Positions 24,367 through 35,418 of a stretch of 64,000 bases of DNA are shown one piece after another (the stretch's first letter is position 1; every line of letters starts with the position of its first letter). The DNA comes from Turritopsis dohrnii (taxonomy: Eukaryota; Cnidaria; Hydrozoa; Anthoathecata; Oceaniidae): assembly GCA_027922465.2 (NCBI GenBank), contig BQMF02000216.1, forward strand, positions 620,001 through 684,000. The letters are read 5' to 3'. Below the pieces are notes generated by a model, which had not been told where the DNA came from, did not search any database, and saw nothing but the letters and a program-made list of their open reading frames with translations. Made by a program: the position numbers and the translations under genes.

Positions 24367-26188
24367 CCCTGGTTAAAATCCTGACAGGATCCTACAGGAT
24401 CCTGGTAGGACTCCAATCCTGACAAACAGAACTATCTTATAGGATCTTACTAGGATCCTGGCAGGATATTGTTCAGGAAACCTGGCAGGATCCTACTAGG
24501 ATCCTACTAGGATCCTGGTAGGGCTCCAAATCCTGACAAAAGACTATTTTATAGGATCTTACTAGGATCCTGGCAGGATCCTGGCAGGATATTGTTCAGG
24601 AAACCTGGCAGGATCCTAATAGGATCCTAGTGAAAGATCTTGTCCAAATTTACTCAGGAGCTTTGCTATGGATGAAAACAGGGTCTTAGTAAATACCGAA
24701 AAAAATGCTTTATAAAAATTTCAGTTTCCGCCGAAAAACTGCATAGGGGAGTCAAGGTCGAATTCATTCGGCAATTTTAAAACACTTTTCGCAAACGTTA
24801 TGCTATTCGGTAATTTATTCTGTTCATTTGAATCTATTCGGCAATTTATCAACCGGGAGACCTGGTGACGATTCCTCGCTCGCCTCTCTCTCTCTAATGG
24901 AGGGTTACGAAGCCTCGTGGGCTGCTAAAGTATCTGAAACATTCCACATAATCGCTCGGTTGCTGCGTTTTATCAATAACAGATATCTTTTTCTAGGTAA
25001 AAATTTCTTATTTTTTATCTTTATTATGTTCTTTTGTGTCATACAGAGAATTGAAATGATTTTCATAGGATCTTGACAGGATCCTGACAGGATCCTGATA
25101 AGATCCTGATAAGATCCTGACAGGATCCTGATAAGATCCTTATATGATCTAATAATTCCGCTCTAAAGAAAAGACGATTGTGAATACGGAACAGTACTGT
25201 GTCTTTTAAACTAGAAAATCTTGATGTCTTAACTTTCAATTGCTCTTCAACCTCAAAAATTGCTTCTGAAAAACTACTAAAAGCAACTATCTAATAATAA
25301 ACAAAATTTCCACTCAAAAAACTTAACACGTTTTTGTACTTGCATGAATCAATTTATATATCGACCATTATGGAGGGCATAAAGCCAAGACATGTCGTAA
25401 ACTTCAAATTTTTTTATGTTTTTAACTCTATTTTATGTTCTTTGGAGTTATTCTCTTCAGTCTTAATAAGTCTCTTAATAAGTCTTAACACACAGGTGCT
25501 TAAGTTATGCCCTTTTTTATTTTTTAAGGTACCATAATACCAAATAGTTGAGGACACTTTATTATTCCCAGCGTAAAGTAATACGATTTCTATTTGTAAT
25601 TTGACTATAGCTATAGCCATAAAATTCTGGTTTTTGCTTTTTATTTTTCACGACATGTATAATGAATATATATATATTTAATGAATTTATGAAAATATGA
25701 ATATATAATATATATGTGTAGCTATATAATGTATATATGTAAAGTATGTTGGTTTGAATGAGTGTTGTTAATAATATACTTTAGATACTAATATAATCTA
25801 TGGTTTTTCCCCTGACTCTGATAACTAAAATTGACATGAATGAAAAGATAAAATGTAAAATCTTACAGGATCCTGTAGGATCCTGCAAGGATCCTGTAAG
25901 ATCCTATGTAAGATCTTACAGGATCCTGTGCAGGATCCTACAGGATCTTACATAGGATCCTGGCAGGATCTTACAGGATCCTGTGCAGGATCTTACAGGA
26001 TCCTGTGCAGGATCTTACAGGATCCTTGCAGGATCTTACAGGATCCTTGCAGGATCCTTGCAGGATCTTACAGGATCCTACAGGATCCTGCACAGGATCC
26101 TACAGGATCTTACATAGGATCCTGGTAGGATCCTGGTAGGATCTTACATAGGATCCTGTCAGGATCCTAGCTAGGATTTCAACCAGGG
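24367..26188. mobile_element. GGATCC-iteron DNA element, copy 1
   Basis: The ends are CCCTGGTTAAAATCCTGAC (24,367) and the inverse of GATTTCAACCAGGG (ending 26,188). Flanking AC occurs on both sides (24,365-24,366 and 26,189-26,190), consistent with a 2-bp target duplication. Dense arrays of AGGATCCTG(G/A)C and AGGATCTTAC units, mostly on an about 10-bp rhythm, fill 24,367-24,635, 25,068-25,150 and 25,860-26,188. The middle is AT-rich and non-coding; the 25,928-26,128 open frame merely reads through the array. It is a non-autonomous element of a family I cannot name. Confidence 0.7.
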
Positions 26189-26291
26189 ACATCCAATCTC
26201 GACAATGCTTTTATTTATTTATTTTTAATTACTTTCCGCGCTCTTTTTAAGTATTTAAACGCCCTTCTATGAACTTTGTACCATTGTAACC

Positions 26292-26318
26292 CTGATGAAG
26301 GCACGTAAGATGTCGAAA
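26292..26318 (+). ncRNA. Hammerhead-ribozyme-like core (Penelope-type terminus)
   Basis: CTGATGA at 26,292 is followed by a short pairing (GGCA with TGTC) and GAAA at 26,315. This is the conserved hammerhead core order, known from termini of Penelope-like elements. Stems I and III were not convincingly found, so self-cleavage is uncertain. Confidence 0.35.
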
Positions 26319-26396
26319 ATTTGTTGAAGAAGCTGTTGTTTTTAATTGTTTTTATATAAATTCAGCTGTAACCTTTTAGTGTACATATATATATAT

Positions 26397-27692
26397 ATAT
26401 TTTTACTTAAGAATACGACATTTTGTTTAACTAAATATTTCGGCACTTATGTGTCTTTATCAATAGTATAAAATTTACAAGAAAGTTACTGCTTATATAG
26501 AGAAATGCTACAAAATTAAAAATAATAAACTAATGAAAGATAACTGATGCGTAAATTCCCAACTGATCGTTATAAAATATAATCGTGTTATTCACAGTCT
26601 TTTGAGAAGGTAGTTAATGTACAACGTGCTAAATCACTGTCCAAATAATCGATTTCAAAACAACTTGATTCTAACACCACGAGGAAGAGGTCGCCACGCT
26701 CTCTATCACTGCCACTGATATTTTCAACGAGATGTCAAAATTAAACGTAAAAGTGCTGTGTTAATCACTGTCCATAAAAACCAAAACATAACGAATAAAA
26801 CCAATAAGAATATTGTGTTCATCACTGTCCATAAATAACGAAAAACTTTGAAAACAAAAACACTTGTGATATTCACTGTCCTTGAAGATTTATGTACAAA
26901 AGATAAACGAACAGCTGACTATTTACAAACCACATACCATTTCATTAAACTTTTAAACCATGTTTTCTTTTAGACGAACGAAAATAACTTTGATGCAGAA
27001 CAGTTGAACTATCTTGTCTTGAGTTGAGGCATTATATTATATTATTACTTAGATACCTTATGCAGACGATAGTTCAACTGTTCAACTGTTCTGCATCAAA
27101 GTTATTTTCGTTCGTCTAAAAGAAAACATGGTTTAAAAGTTTAATGAAATGGTATGTGGTTTGTAAATAGTCAGCTGTTCGTTTATCTTTTGTACATAAA
27201 TCTTCAAGGACAGTGAATATCACAAGTGTTTTTGTTTTCAAAGTTTTTCGTTATTTATGGACAGTGATGAACACAATATTCTTATTGGTTTTATTCGTTA
27301 TGTTTTGGTTTTTATGGACAGTGATTAACACAGCACTTTTACGTTTAATTTTGACATCTCGTTGAAAATATCAGTGGCAGTGATAGAGAGCGTGGCGACC
27401 TCTTCCTCGTGGTGTTAGAATCAAGTTGTTTTGAAATCGATTATTTGGACAGTGATTTAGCACGTTGTACATTAACTACCTTCTCAAAAGACTGTGAATA
27501 ACACGATTATATTTTATAATGATCAGTTGGGAATTTACGCATCAGTTATCTTTCATTAGTTTATTATTTTTAATTTTGTAGCATTTCTCTATATAAGCAG
27601 TAACTTTCTTGTAAATTTTATACTATTGATAAAGACACATAAGTGCCGAAATATTTAGTTAAACAAAATGTCGTATTCTTAAGTAAAAATAT
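26397..27692. repeat. 1.3-kb near-perfect palindrome
   Basis: The left arm 26,397-27,015 is the reverse complement of the right arm 27,069-27,692 almost base for base. The main difference is an 8-bp tandem duplication (CAACTGTT) at the inner end of the right arm. Each arm holds several spaced copies of GGACAGTGAT(N)2-3ACAC and no long ORF. The outer ends carry TTGATAAAGACACATAAGTG followed by CCGAAAT, a degenerate hammerhead-like core. The 53-bp spacer contains TTACTTAGATACCTTATGCA, whose inverse recurs at 27,707-27,730 just outside the right arm. Confidence 0.85.
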
Positions 27693-27735
27693 TTGTTGTA
27701 TACGTCTGCATAAGGTATCTAAGTAATAATATATA

Positions 27736-29740
27736 TATATATATATGTAAAAATTGATTTTTGACAATTATTCCTTTTTGTCAAGTTATACTTTCAGTAA
27801 AACAACAGTAAGACAATTTTAATAGTTTCCTATTAAAGAGATCCCATGATGAGAAATTATTTTAGCACATGGTAGAGTTCTAAAAATTGATTAACATATC
27901 CATTTACAGTTTTTTATAATTCTTTTTTTCCTAAGATATTTCAATTTCAATGTTAGATTAGATTTATCCAATATATACATAATTATAATGTATTATATAA
28001 TAACGTAAAACTAAAATTTCTCATCACTATAACTGATGAATTTACATCTAAAAAAATAGTTCCAGAATTCTAATTACAATATATATAATAATAAAGTATG
28101 ATCTTATAACATTTAGCAGATCAAAAGAACATACATTATACAATGTAAAAATACCACTGTTACTGCCGCTGGCCAAACTTATGATGACACAGAAACAACA
28201 ACAGTATAGTTTCCCTTTGTGATTTTGACGCGTCTTCACGTATAATGACGGCTACAAATAAGATACAAGTACAAAAGTGAAATAACACAAGAAATATACA
28301 AGAACTAAACCAAGAAATATAGACATAAACCAAGAAATTATGTACAAAATCACAATCATAAACACTTACTAAAGCACTGTGGGCACATAAACACTTGCAC
28401 AGGCAGCTTACTGCAACATACTGACGGACACAGGAGTTCACCAACACTTATAACATTCAAATCATACGATACAAACTCTCGCGAGGTAAATTCAAATCAT
28501 ACGATACAAACTCTCGCGAAGTAAACGATTCACAACGAAATAACAGACCAAACTATAAGACGTTTACAAGACAATATGCAAATCAATACACATGAGACAT
28601 ACACGCTTAACAAAACGACATGAATTCATAATGTACAATGCATATATACAATGTTATATATAACCATTTAACTGCTATTAAATATAAGCCTACAAACAAA
28701 AACATAAACACCAAAACAAAGGAAGCTATGCCATACGGCAGTAACAACCACTCCTTATGTTAAATAATCGGTGCGATGTATCACACTTTAATATTAGAGT
28801 GACTGTTTTAATAAAACTTTTACATTGAATTTGCTATATTGAGCCTGTAATCTAGAGGCAAGATGTGTTCTTGCTATATTCACATCAGATTCTATATTGA
28901 TGTCATATTATATATAATAATTTTTTGATCAGTTTTTCGAGATTTCAACAAAATTTTCAAAACAGTATATATATAAAGACTTATTAATGAACTTGTGCCA
29001 AATTGCCAAATTTAAGGTTTTCAAGAAATTATACAAAAAAATATTACATATAAATTTAAAAAATTAAGTTGTTCATTAACCACTTGTCAGAATTATGTGT
29101 ATATATATATGTATGGAGGGATGACGACAGAGTGTAAATCAAGTGAATTGGAATGTCAAAGAAATCAGAAAGATTAAGCCAAAAATAAAGCAAGATCAGA
29201 AATTTACATATATAATTTTTTTGTGATGGGTGACTTTTTTGTCCCTACTACAATCTAATTTATAATGAATGAATGACCTTCTTATACTTTATAAGGAAAA
29301 GTATTTTTCGAACTTTGTGTAGCTTTATGGAGGCAAGCGTAAAGCAACACTAGCACGGAAACGTACCCCAAAAGACCAACTGAAAAGTCTCACAGAAGAT
29401 TGTATTCTTCTGTTATTTTCGGAGTAAAACGTAAAACAAAACCTATGCATAGTGGTAACAGTTGCATCAAATGATCAGCATCTTTTTCTGAGTGCTTATC
29501 TCGTTTAACCAGATGACATTATCAAACATAAGCAAAGTTTGACTGGGTGAAGGAGCAGAGATTGTTATGTCATTTCCATGGTATTTTTCTCGATTCACCT
29601 TACACGCGCCCAGCACGTGTTGTAGTAGGGTCAGAATCCCAAGTCCCGTAGGCGTTTTTAGCAAAACTTGTTTTGACTTCAGATATTGAAAATATATCAT
29701 ATTAGAAAGAATTTAAGCCAATATATCCCTCCTGAAAGTT
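27736..29740. other. No gene seen
   Basis: Very AT-rich. Around 28,454-28,524 a 38-bp block (containing ATACGATACAAACTCTCGCG) is directly duplicated. Open frames on the minus strand are Cys/Phe-rich without domains and are not called. Confidence 0.4.
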
Positions 29741-30465
29741 TGGGGAACTTCCATAATGGCGGATTTTAAAAATGCGGCATTTTTACCATTTTTCGCAACT
29801 TTTTGTGAAATACTGGGTCACTTCAAGGCCGCATAAAGGCCGACCTCCACTTGTGCGATTTTGCCCGTACGTACGTACGCGGCCAGTTTTGCGCATGCTC
29901 AGTGACAACTATTGCTCAACTTTGTTAGTCGTCGACGGCCAGATTTTGTGCGCTTGGAAGTAGGATTCGATTCTACTTTTTCAGGCGGCCGCGCGGCCAT
30001 CTAGCATGTGAGTCAATCAAATTTCAAGAAAAATGCAAACATTGCAAAAAATTGTAAACATTGCAAAATAAAGAAACACTCAACACCTGGTTTTTATTTA
30101 TCAACTGGAGATTCAAATTAATTGGCCGCACGGCGCCGAGCGGACGTTCGTACGTACGTACGCACAAGTGGAGGTCGGCCTTAACTTTTGATCTAGACAT
30201 GATAAATGGATTCTGTAAAAAGGGCAAGCTCCCTTTTGTAACAGAGACTAATATAACAATAAAAATTAGCTTGATTAATAATGGCGGATTTTCAAAATGG
30301 CGCATTTTTGCCACAAAAAATGTTACGTTCAGCCTTATAACTTTCGATTTAGACATGGAAAACGGATTCTGTAAAAAACACTATATTCCTTTCGTAAGAG
30401 GCCTATCCTAGACAAAAATGTATTTTTAAAGTTTTCATGATGGCGGATTTTCAAAATGGTGCATG
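29740..30465. repeat. Left flanking repeat of the 30.8-34.7 kb gene (GGCGGATTTTCAAAATGG repeats)
   Basis: Three or more diverged units share ATGGCGGATTTTCAAAATGG, ACTTT(C/T)GAT(C/T)TAGACATG and GGATTCTGTAAAAA. The last part (30,401-30,463) is inverted at 35,300-35,238. A MITE (29,837-30,181) has inserted into the array. Confidence 0.6.
29837..30181. mobile_element. PIF/Harbinger-like MITE, TAA target duplication
   Basis: TIRs start AGGCCGACCTCCACTTGTGC at 29,837 and its inverse ends at 30,181. TAA is duplicated at 29,834-29,836 and 30,182-30,184. Both ends also carry GTACGTACGTACG. It is 345 bp with no ORF of its own. Confidence 0.8.
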
Positions 30466-30761
30466 TTATTTTCAGTTTTATATTTTATTCTATGGTTTTG
30501 TTTCTATATTCCTTAATAATGACATTTCGATTTTTTTTTTGTTTTTAAGAATCTTTTCGAAAATACGAAAATGCATTCTATGTGTAAATTCGAATTACTA
30601 TATTCAATCATTCGAATGCACACATCGAATGCACTTTTAGAATAAAAAATTCAAAAACTATGAGGTTGTGAATATCAGTTGATCTAGTTATATACGCACG
30701 CTAGTGACAGAAAGAATGAAAGAATTATTTTTTTAGGTAATGTATAGATATTTAGGTGAAA

Positions 30762-33700
30762 ATGTCAGAGGCTTTGCTTACTGGAAAACCATTAAAAAGA
30801 AAGAGACCAGAAGAGACTTGTATACTTTGTAGTGAAGCATGTTCTGAACAATGCAAATTAAAGGATGTAGGTTGGAAAAGCCTTCAGCAAAAGTCAGAAC
30901 TGTGGATTGGGTTGGGTACATTTGGAAATGTAGCTGAGACAGTTGATTGGAATGTATCACCAGACAGTTATTTTATGCATGCGAAATGTAAAATGAAACT
31001 CTACAACTTAAGAGCATTAGATCAGGCGAAAAAGAAGAAGGAAAAGCTAGAACTAGAAAAGCGAGAGCTAGAAGAGCTAGAAAAACAAAGTAATGAAGTT
31101 CAAGAGGCTGCAGAAATAAATCAAGATCAGTCGGTAAGACCTACACGGAGATCTTTTGATGGAGTTATTCATTCAAAGGATCGGTGTATCTGGTGCATGA
31201 AACCTGAGGATAAACGGCATAAAAATCGAAACTTTTCCAAGCTTCATCTTATAGATCAGGTAAGTTTTGGTTTTATGATTCTAATTATATTCTCCTATGC
31301 GTTTTGTATTTTATCATATACAGTGGAATCCCGCTATCTCGAACTTTCATCGGGTCAAGCAAAAAGTTCGAGATAGCGGGATATTCGAGATAGCGAAGTT
31401 CGAGATAGCGGGGTCACACCTTGAAAAATTCGAGATAGCGAGGTTTTATAAATTTTATAAATTGGGATCTCAGACTCTGACAAAAGCAAATGCCTAATGT
31501 AAGACAGACTATGGGAAAGAAACAATGAAATACAAACATGTTATGAAAAGCAAATCAAATAAACTTGTTTATTTTTGTTTCTTAAAGAAATCAGGTATTA
31601 CCGCCTGTTTACATTTTTCTAATTTTTCTTGAAGTAACAAAGTTTCAAATTTACTAATTAAATCCTGCATTTGGTTGCCTCTTTTCTCGCTAAAAAGAGA
31701 AAGGTTTTTTAATATTTGTAGGGAAGCTTCGACATCCGTTTTATTAGGTGTTTCTAATTCTTCGTCATCATCCAGGATGTCTTCTTCTTCATTAGTATCA
31801 GGCTGCAGGGCTTCTAGCAAAATTTCATTATCGGTAAGATGTGAAGCCGTTGATACCACTACGTCATCCATACTTGCAAAATCTTCAGCTGTGAGGTTTT
31901 CTGGCACCAAGCTTGAATCTTTTTCTCTTAGGTTTTGCAGCTCCTCGCTCATCTCTTTAAACGGGTCGTCTTCATCATTCACCGCGTTTTTTTGGTCTTT
32001 CTCTGAAATTTTTGACTTTCGAAAACAATTGACAATTGTGGCTTTACTGACTTCGTTCCATGCCGATACGAGCAACTGTAAAGCTGTAATCAACGATATT
32101 TTCGGCAGTGGCTTATTCGAATCGAGGTTGCAAAGGATGAGTTTCACTAATCTTTTTCTATAATGGGCCTTCAAACACCGAATTACCCCTTGATCCATCG
32201 GTTGGGTGACAGATGTTGTATTCGGTGGCAGAAAAATCAATTTAAGGTTGGATAGACCTTCAATGGTTGGATGAGCTTGACAATTGTCAACAATCAGTAA
32301 TACGTTTCTTTCTTCAGCTTGAAACATTTTGTTTATTTCTCGCACCCACTCTTCAAATAAGATACTGTCCATCCAGCTCTTTTTTTGTGCACGATATCTA
32401 CAGGGAAGTTTTTTAACGTTCTTGAAGCATCTAGGGTTTCTTGCTTTGCCAATAACAAACATTGGTAGTTTATCACCCACTGCATTTGCAGCTGCTAAGC
32501 CAGTGATTCTGATTTTGCTGTGTTTGCCACCTGAACACTTTTCTGACTTCAGCTGATAAGATTTGTCGGGTAAGCATTGGTAAAATAACCCAAACTCATC
32601 GGCATTATAGATATCTTTAAGGCCATAATTAGACAGCAAGGTTGGAAGTGTCGTTTCATTCCAAGAAGCAAACATTTCAGGGGTCACAGATTTGCTTTCT
32701 CCAGACACAGTTTTGAAAGAGACGTTATTCCTAGAAAGAAAGTAGAAACCAGGTTTACAATAATGCTTGGATTATGATTGCATAAAAACACGTTTAGACG
32801 CAGAAACATTAGAAGCAGATATCTAAAAACTAAAATGGATCTAACGAAGATGGACCTAGATGAAGAGATGGCAATAGTGGTGACAGTAAATTTTGATGTT
32901 GATTCATATGTCAAGGGATATCATGAATATAAAAGCATTTGGACACCGAAAATTGGCGAAAAACTACAGACGAAAAGGGAGCCAAAAAATTTATTGACAT
33001 TCTTCAAAAATCATTAAAATGTTAGAAATGTTAAGAAATATATATTTCCAGATAAAGATTTTTGAGTTTTACCTTTTTTTCCACCGGTCTAGCCATCCAG
33101 GAGATGCATGAAAATTGCTATAACCCAATTCTTTAGCATACAAACGAGCTTTCTCTTTCAATAGGTTACCATCTATTGGAATGTTCTGACTGCGTTTTGA
33201 CAAAAACCATCGGAGCACAACACTGTCAAGTTTATCAAAATTACTGTCTCTTAATTTTTGCTTTTTGCTTGAGCAGTTGTCTTCCAAAGCTTTAAAATAC
33301 TTGGCTTTGTTTTTGATCCAAGTCGAAATGGTATTTGGCGGGACTCCATATTTGATTGAAGCTTCTTTATTTGAAAGACCTTTCTCAATTTCTTTAAGCG
33401 CTTTGCACTTTTCATTAAGAGTTTTTACAGTTAACTTTCTTTTCGGCATCTTGACTGTCTCGAAGTAAAAGATACACAGTGTAAAAGTACAAAAACACTG
33501 AGAGACAAAGTCAAAGAAAAGAATTCCATTCATGGAACGTTCAAAAATTCGAAAATCGAATGTCCTAATGAAAACAAAACTGGTTTCTATCAGCGGCTTT
33601 TATAAAAGTTCGAGATAAAGATGGCGATTTGTTTCAAGGGACCTAAAAAAAGTTCGAGATAGCGGGAAATTCGAGATAGCGCATGTTCGAGATAGCGAGA

Positions 33701-34723
33701 CTCCACTGTATCACTTTTCTATTTGAAAATAATTGTAAGGTTTGGTTTGAGATTCAGGGTTAGGTAGAATATCTTTTCTTGTTTTAGTGGAAATCTTGGG
33801 TACGGTTTAAATCTCACACTATCACATTGGAAGATGCTGACCTCCGAGAACGATTATTGATTTTCATATCGTCTTGCTCAGATCCTTTTGCGACTGAAAT
33901 AAGGTACCATCCAGAGTGTTGGAGAAGATATCTTTCGAATGATGAGCGGTTGCCGTATCAAAACGTCCACATTGAAGAAGCCAAACAGCTATTTTTAAAT
34001 CACGTAAGCAAAGTCATTTTTGAAGAGAATGAACCGCGAACTCTGAAAGGTTTAATGGACGATTATAATAATATAATGACAAATTATAACTTTCCAACTA
34101 TAAATCGAACAGCTACCATAAAAGAAATGCTTGAACAAGAATTTGGCGAATCAATTGGTTTTCATAATCGTTTACATAAAAATAAAAGCGCAATAGTATA
34201 TGATGTATCAAAAGGAGGCTCTTTCATTGAATCGGCGATAAATTTCTGGGGAATATCAATAGACAGCATGATCAAACATGTTTCAAAACACATAAGAGAA
34301 CACTTCAAGAACAAACAACCTATGGTTTGGCCACCTTCAACAGCTGATCTGGAAGTAGATTCGGAAATTCCAGAAGAACTCTTGAAGTTTTTAATCTGGC
34401 TGAAGAATCCATCAGGTGATATTGTCAAAGATGATCCTAAAATTATTGCTATTGGTGACATACTTTATTCCTACATCACAAATAATCGCACAAAATTTCA
34501 GGTATTAAACGGAATTTCGTTATTGCGTTTATAAAAAATATTTTTTAAAAAGATAATTTGATTTCGAAATGTCTTACCTTTTTAGGCTCAAATATCGGTA
34601 CTCGTTCATGGAGAAACAAGATCTAAAGAACTCGTATATTTGTTAAACAGGTATGGTATTGGACTCTCATATGGAGACGTCTCAGATTTGGAAGCAGCCT
34701 GGGCAGTTTCAGAACTTATCGAG
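30762..34723 (+). CDS. Unrecognised Cys/His-rich protein gene, three exons seen, 3' end unclear
   Basis: Exons 30,762-31,259, 33,788-34,501 and 34,586-34,723 all join in phase 0 with good GT/AG sites, giving 450 codons without a stop. The N-terminal half has paired cysteines and histidines (CILCSEAC, HAKCKMKLYN, CIWCMKPED, YHPECWRRYL) that look like zinc ligands. Between them lies a highly charged coiled coil (KKKEKLELEKRELEELEKQ). I recall similar proteins as lineage-repeated unknowns in cnidarian genomes, which with the inverted-repeat flanks suggests a transposon-borne gene. A fourth acceptor at 34,818 gives either a basic tail in phase or, in another phase, an acidic tail ending DDDEF before a stop; neither is settled. 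The first intron holds a Tigger element. Confidence 0.6.
31321..33708 (-). mobile_element. Tigger/pogo DNA transposon, complete ends
   Basis: TIRs begin CAGTGGAATCCCGCTATCTC (31,321) and, inverted, CAGTGGAGTCTCGCTATCTC (from 33,708). TA is duplicated at 31,319-31,320 and 33,709-33,710. Several subterminal copies of TTCGAGATAGCG lie inside both ends and are probably transposase-binding sites. It encodes an open transposase on the minus strand and sits in the first intron of the 30.8-34.7 kb gene, in opposite orientation. Confidence 0.93.
31569..33449 (-). CDS. Tigger/pogo transposase (DDE, CENP-B-type HTH), one intron
   Basis: Exon 1 is 33,449-33,073 and exon 2 is 32,730-31,569. The intron is bounded by GTAAAAC and TTTCTAG, and splicing restores WKKRNNVSFKT. 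The product is 512 residues, typical for Tigger. Residues 1-125 carry the N-terminal helix-turn-helix (GVPPNTISTWIKNK) and the CENPB-type HTH (NFHASPGWLDRW). The catalytic Asp triad is at NADE (about 170), IVDNCQAHP (about 274) and QPMDQGVI (about 305). The C-terminus is acidic then coiled. The protein cuts and pastes DNA at TA sites. The start was taken at MPKRKLT, the usual Tigger start; a longer in-frame Met at 33,533 lies further out. With no stop or frameshift, it looks recently active. Confidence 0.9.
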
Positions 34724-35237
34724 GTAATAATTTTAACCGAGTCTAGTAATTTTCGCAACTTTTTAAGCAAATAGAAATGTAACAAAAGTAACTTTAAATC
34801 AAATACTCCACATTTAGAATCCTATTACAGTGACGACGATCCAAGTGAAAACACTGACGATGATGAATTTTAGTTCGATGATTTTTAAGAGTCTTCTTTT
34901 CTATGAAAAAAAGTTTATATTGTTTTTACAAAATTTCTTCTTCTTTCTTAGATCTAATTCACATTAAAAGAGAAACATACCTTTTTCAAAGTCTGGTCTT
35001 GGTCTTTTGACGAAGAAAAGGCTACGATTTTTTTCAGAAAAATAATAATGAAGTATAACTAAACCCCAATTTGAAAGTCTGCCATTATGGATATAAGAAA
35101 AATACTTTTTTGTCTTAGTTTCATCCCTCCTTTCAAAAAAAAGAGCTTTTTACAGAACCCGTGTAACATATGTAGATCAAAAGCTTTTAAAGTCAAATGA
35201 TCATGGCGAAAATAAGTCACATGTAATAAGACAAAAA

Positions 35238-35305
35238 CGCGCCATTTTGAAAATCCGCCATCATGAAAACTTTAAAAATACATTTTTGTCTAGGATAGGC
35301 AATCG
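35238..35305. repeat. Right flanking inverted repeat of the 30.8-34.7 kb gene
   Basis: This is the reverse complement of 30,401-30,463 (CCTATCCTAGACAAAAATGT, TGATGGCGGATTTTCAAAAT). Further related blocks lie at 35,060-35,180. It suggests that the intervening 4.8 kb is one mobile unit. Confidence 0.65.
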
Positions 35306-35418
35306 ATGAAAACTGTCAGTGTGTGTGTCGTAGAAAAAGTTAAAATGGCAGCCATTTCTTTACGTGAAGAAGAAACTTTAGCAGAATAAATAAAACAATA
35401 GCCTGTCTTATGTGACAA

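Noticed and set aside
25928..26128. Open frame of 66 codons through the GGATCC array
   Set aside because: It merely translates the repeat unit; there is no start context, splice site or counterpart in the second copy.
25860..26188. Regular GGATCC-containing array resembling a CRISPR
   Set aside because: There are no unique spacers; the units are direct, palindromic and only about 10 bp apart, and they form the terminus of a TIR element in a eukaryotic genome.
28048..28447. Cys- and Phe-rich minus-strand frames, possible membrane protein
   Set aside because: The composition reflects AT-rich sequence; no motif, and several frames overlap equally.
31675..32163. Plus-strand 162-codon Ser-rich frame
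   Set aside because: Antisense shadow of the Tigger transposase exon.
34818..34875. Acidic last exon (SYYSDDDPSENTDDDEF) of the 30.8-34.7 kb gene
   Set aside because: It needs a phase that the upstream donor at 34,723 does not supply; left as an open possibility in the gene entry.
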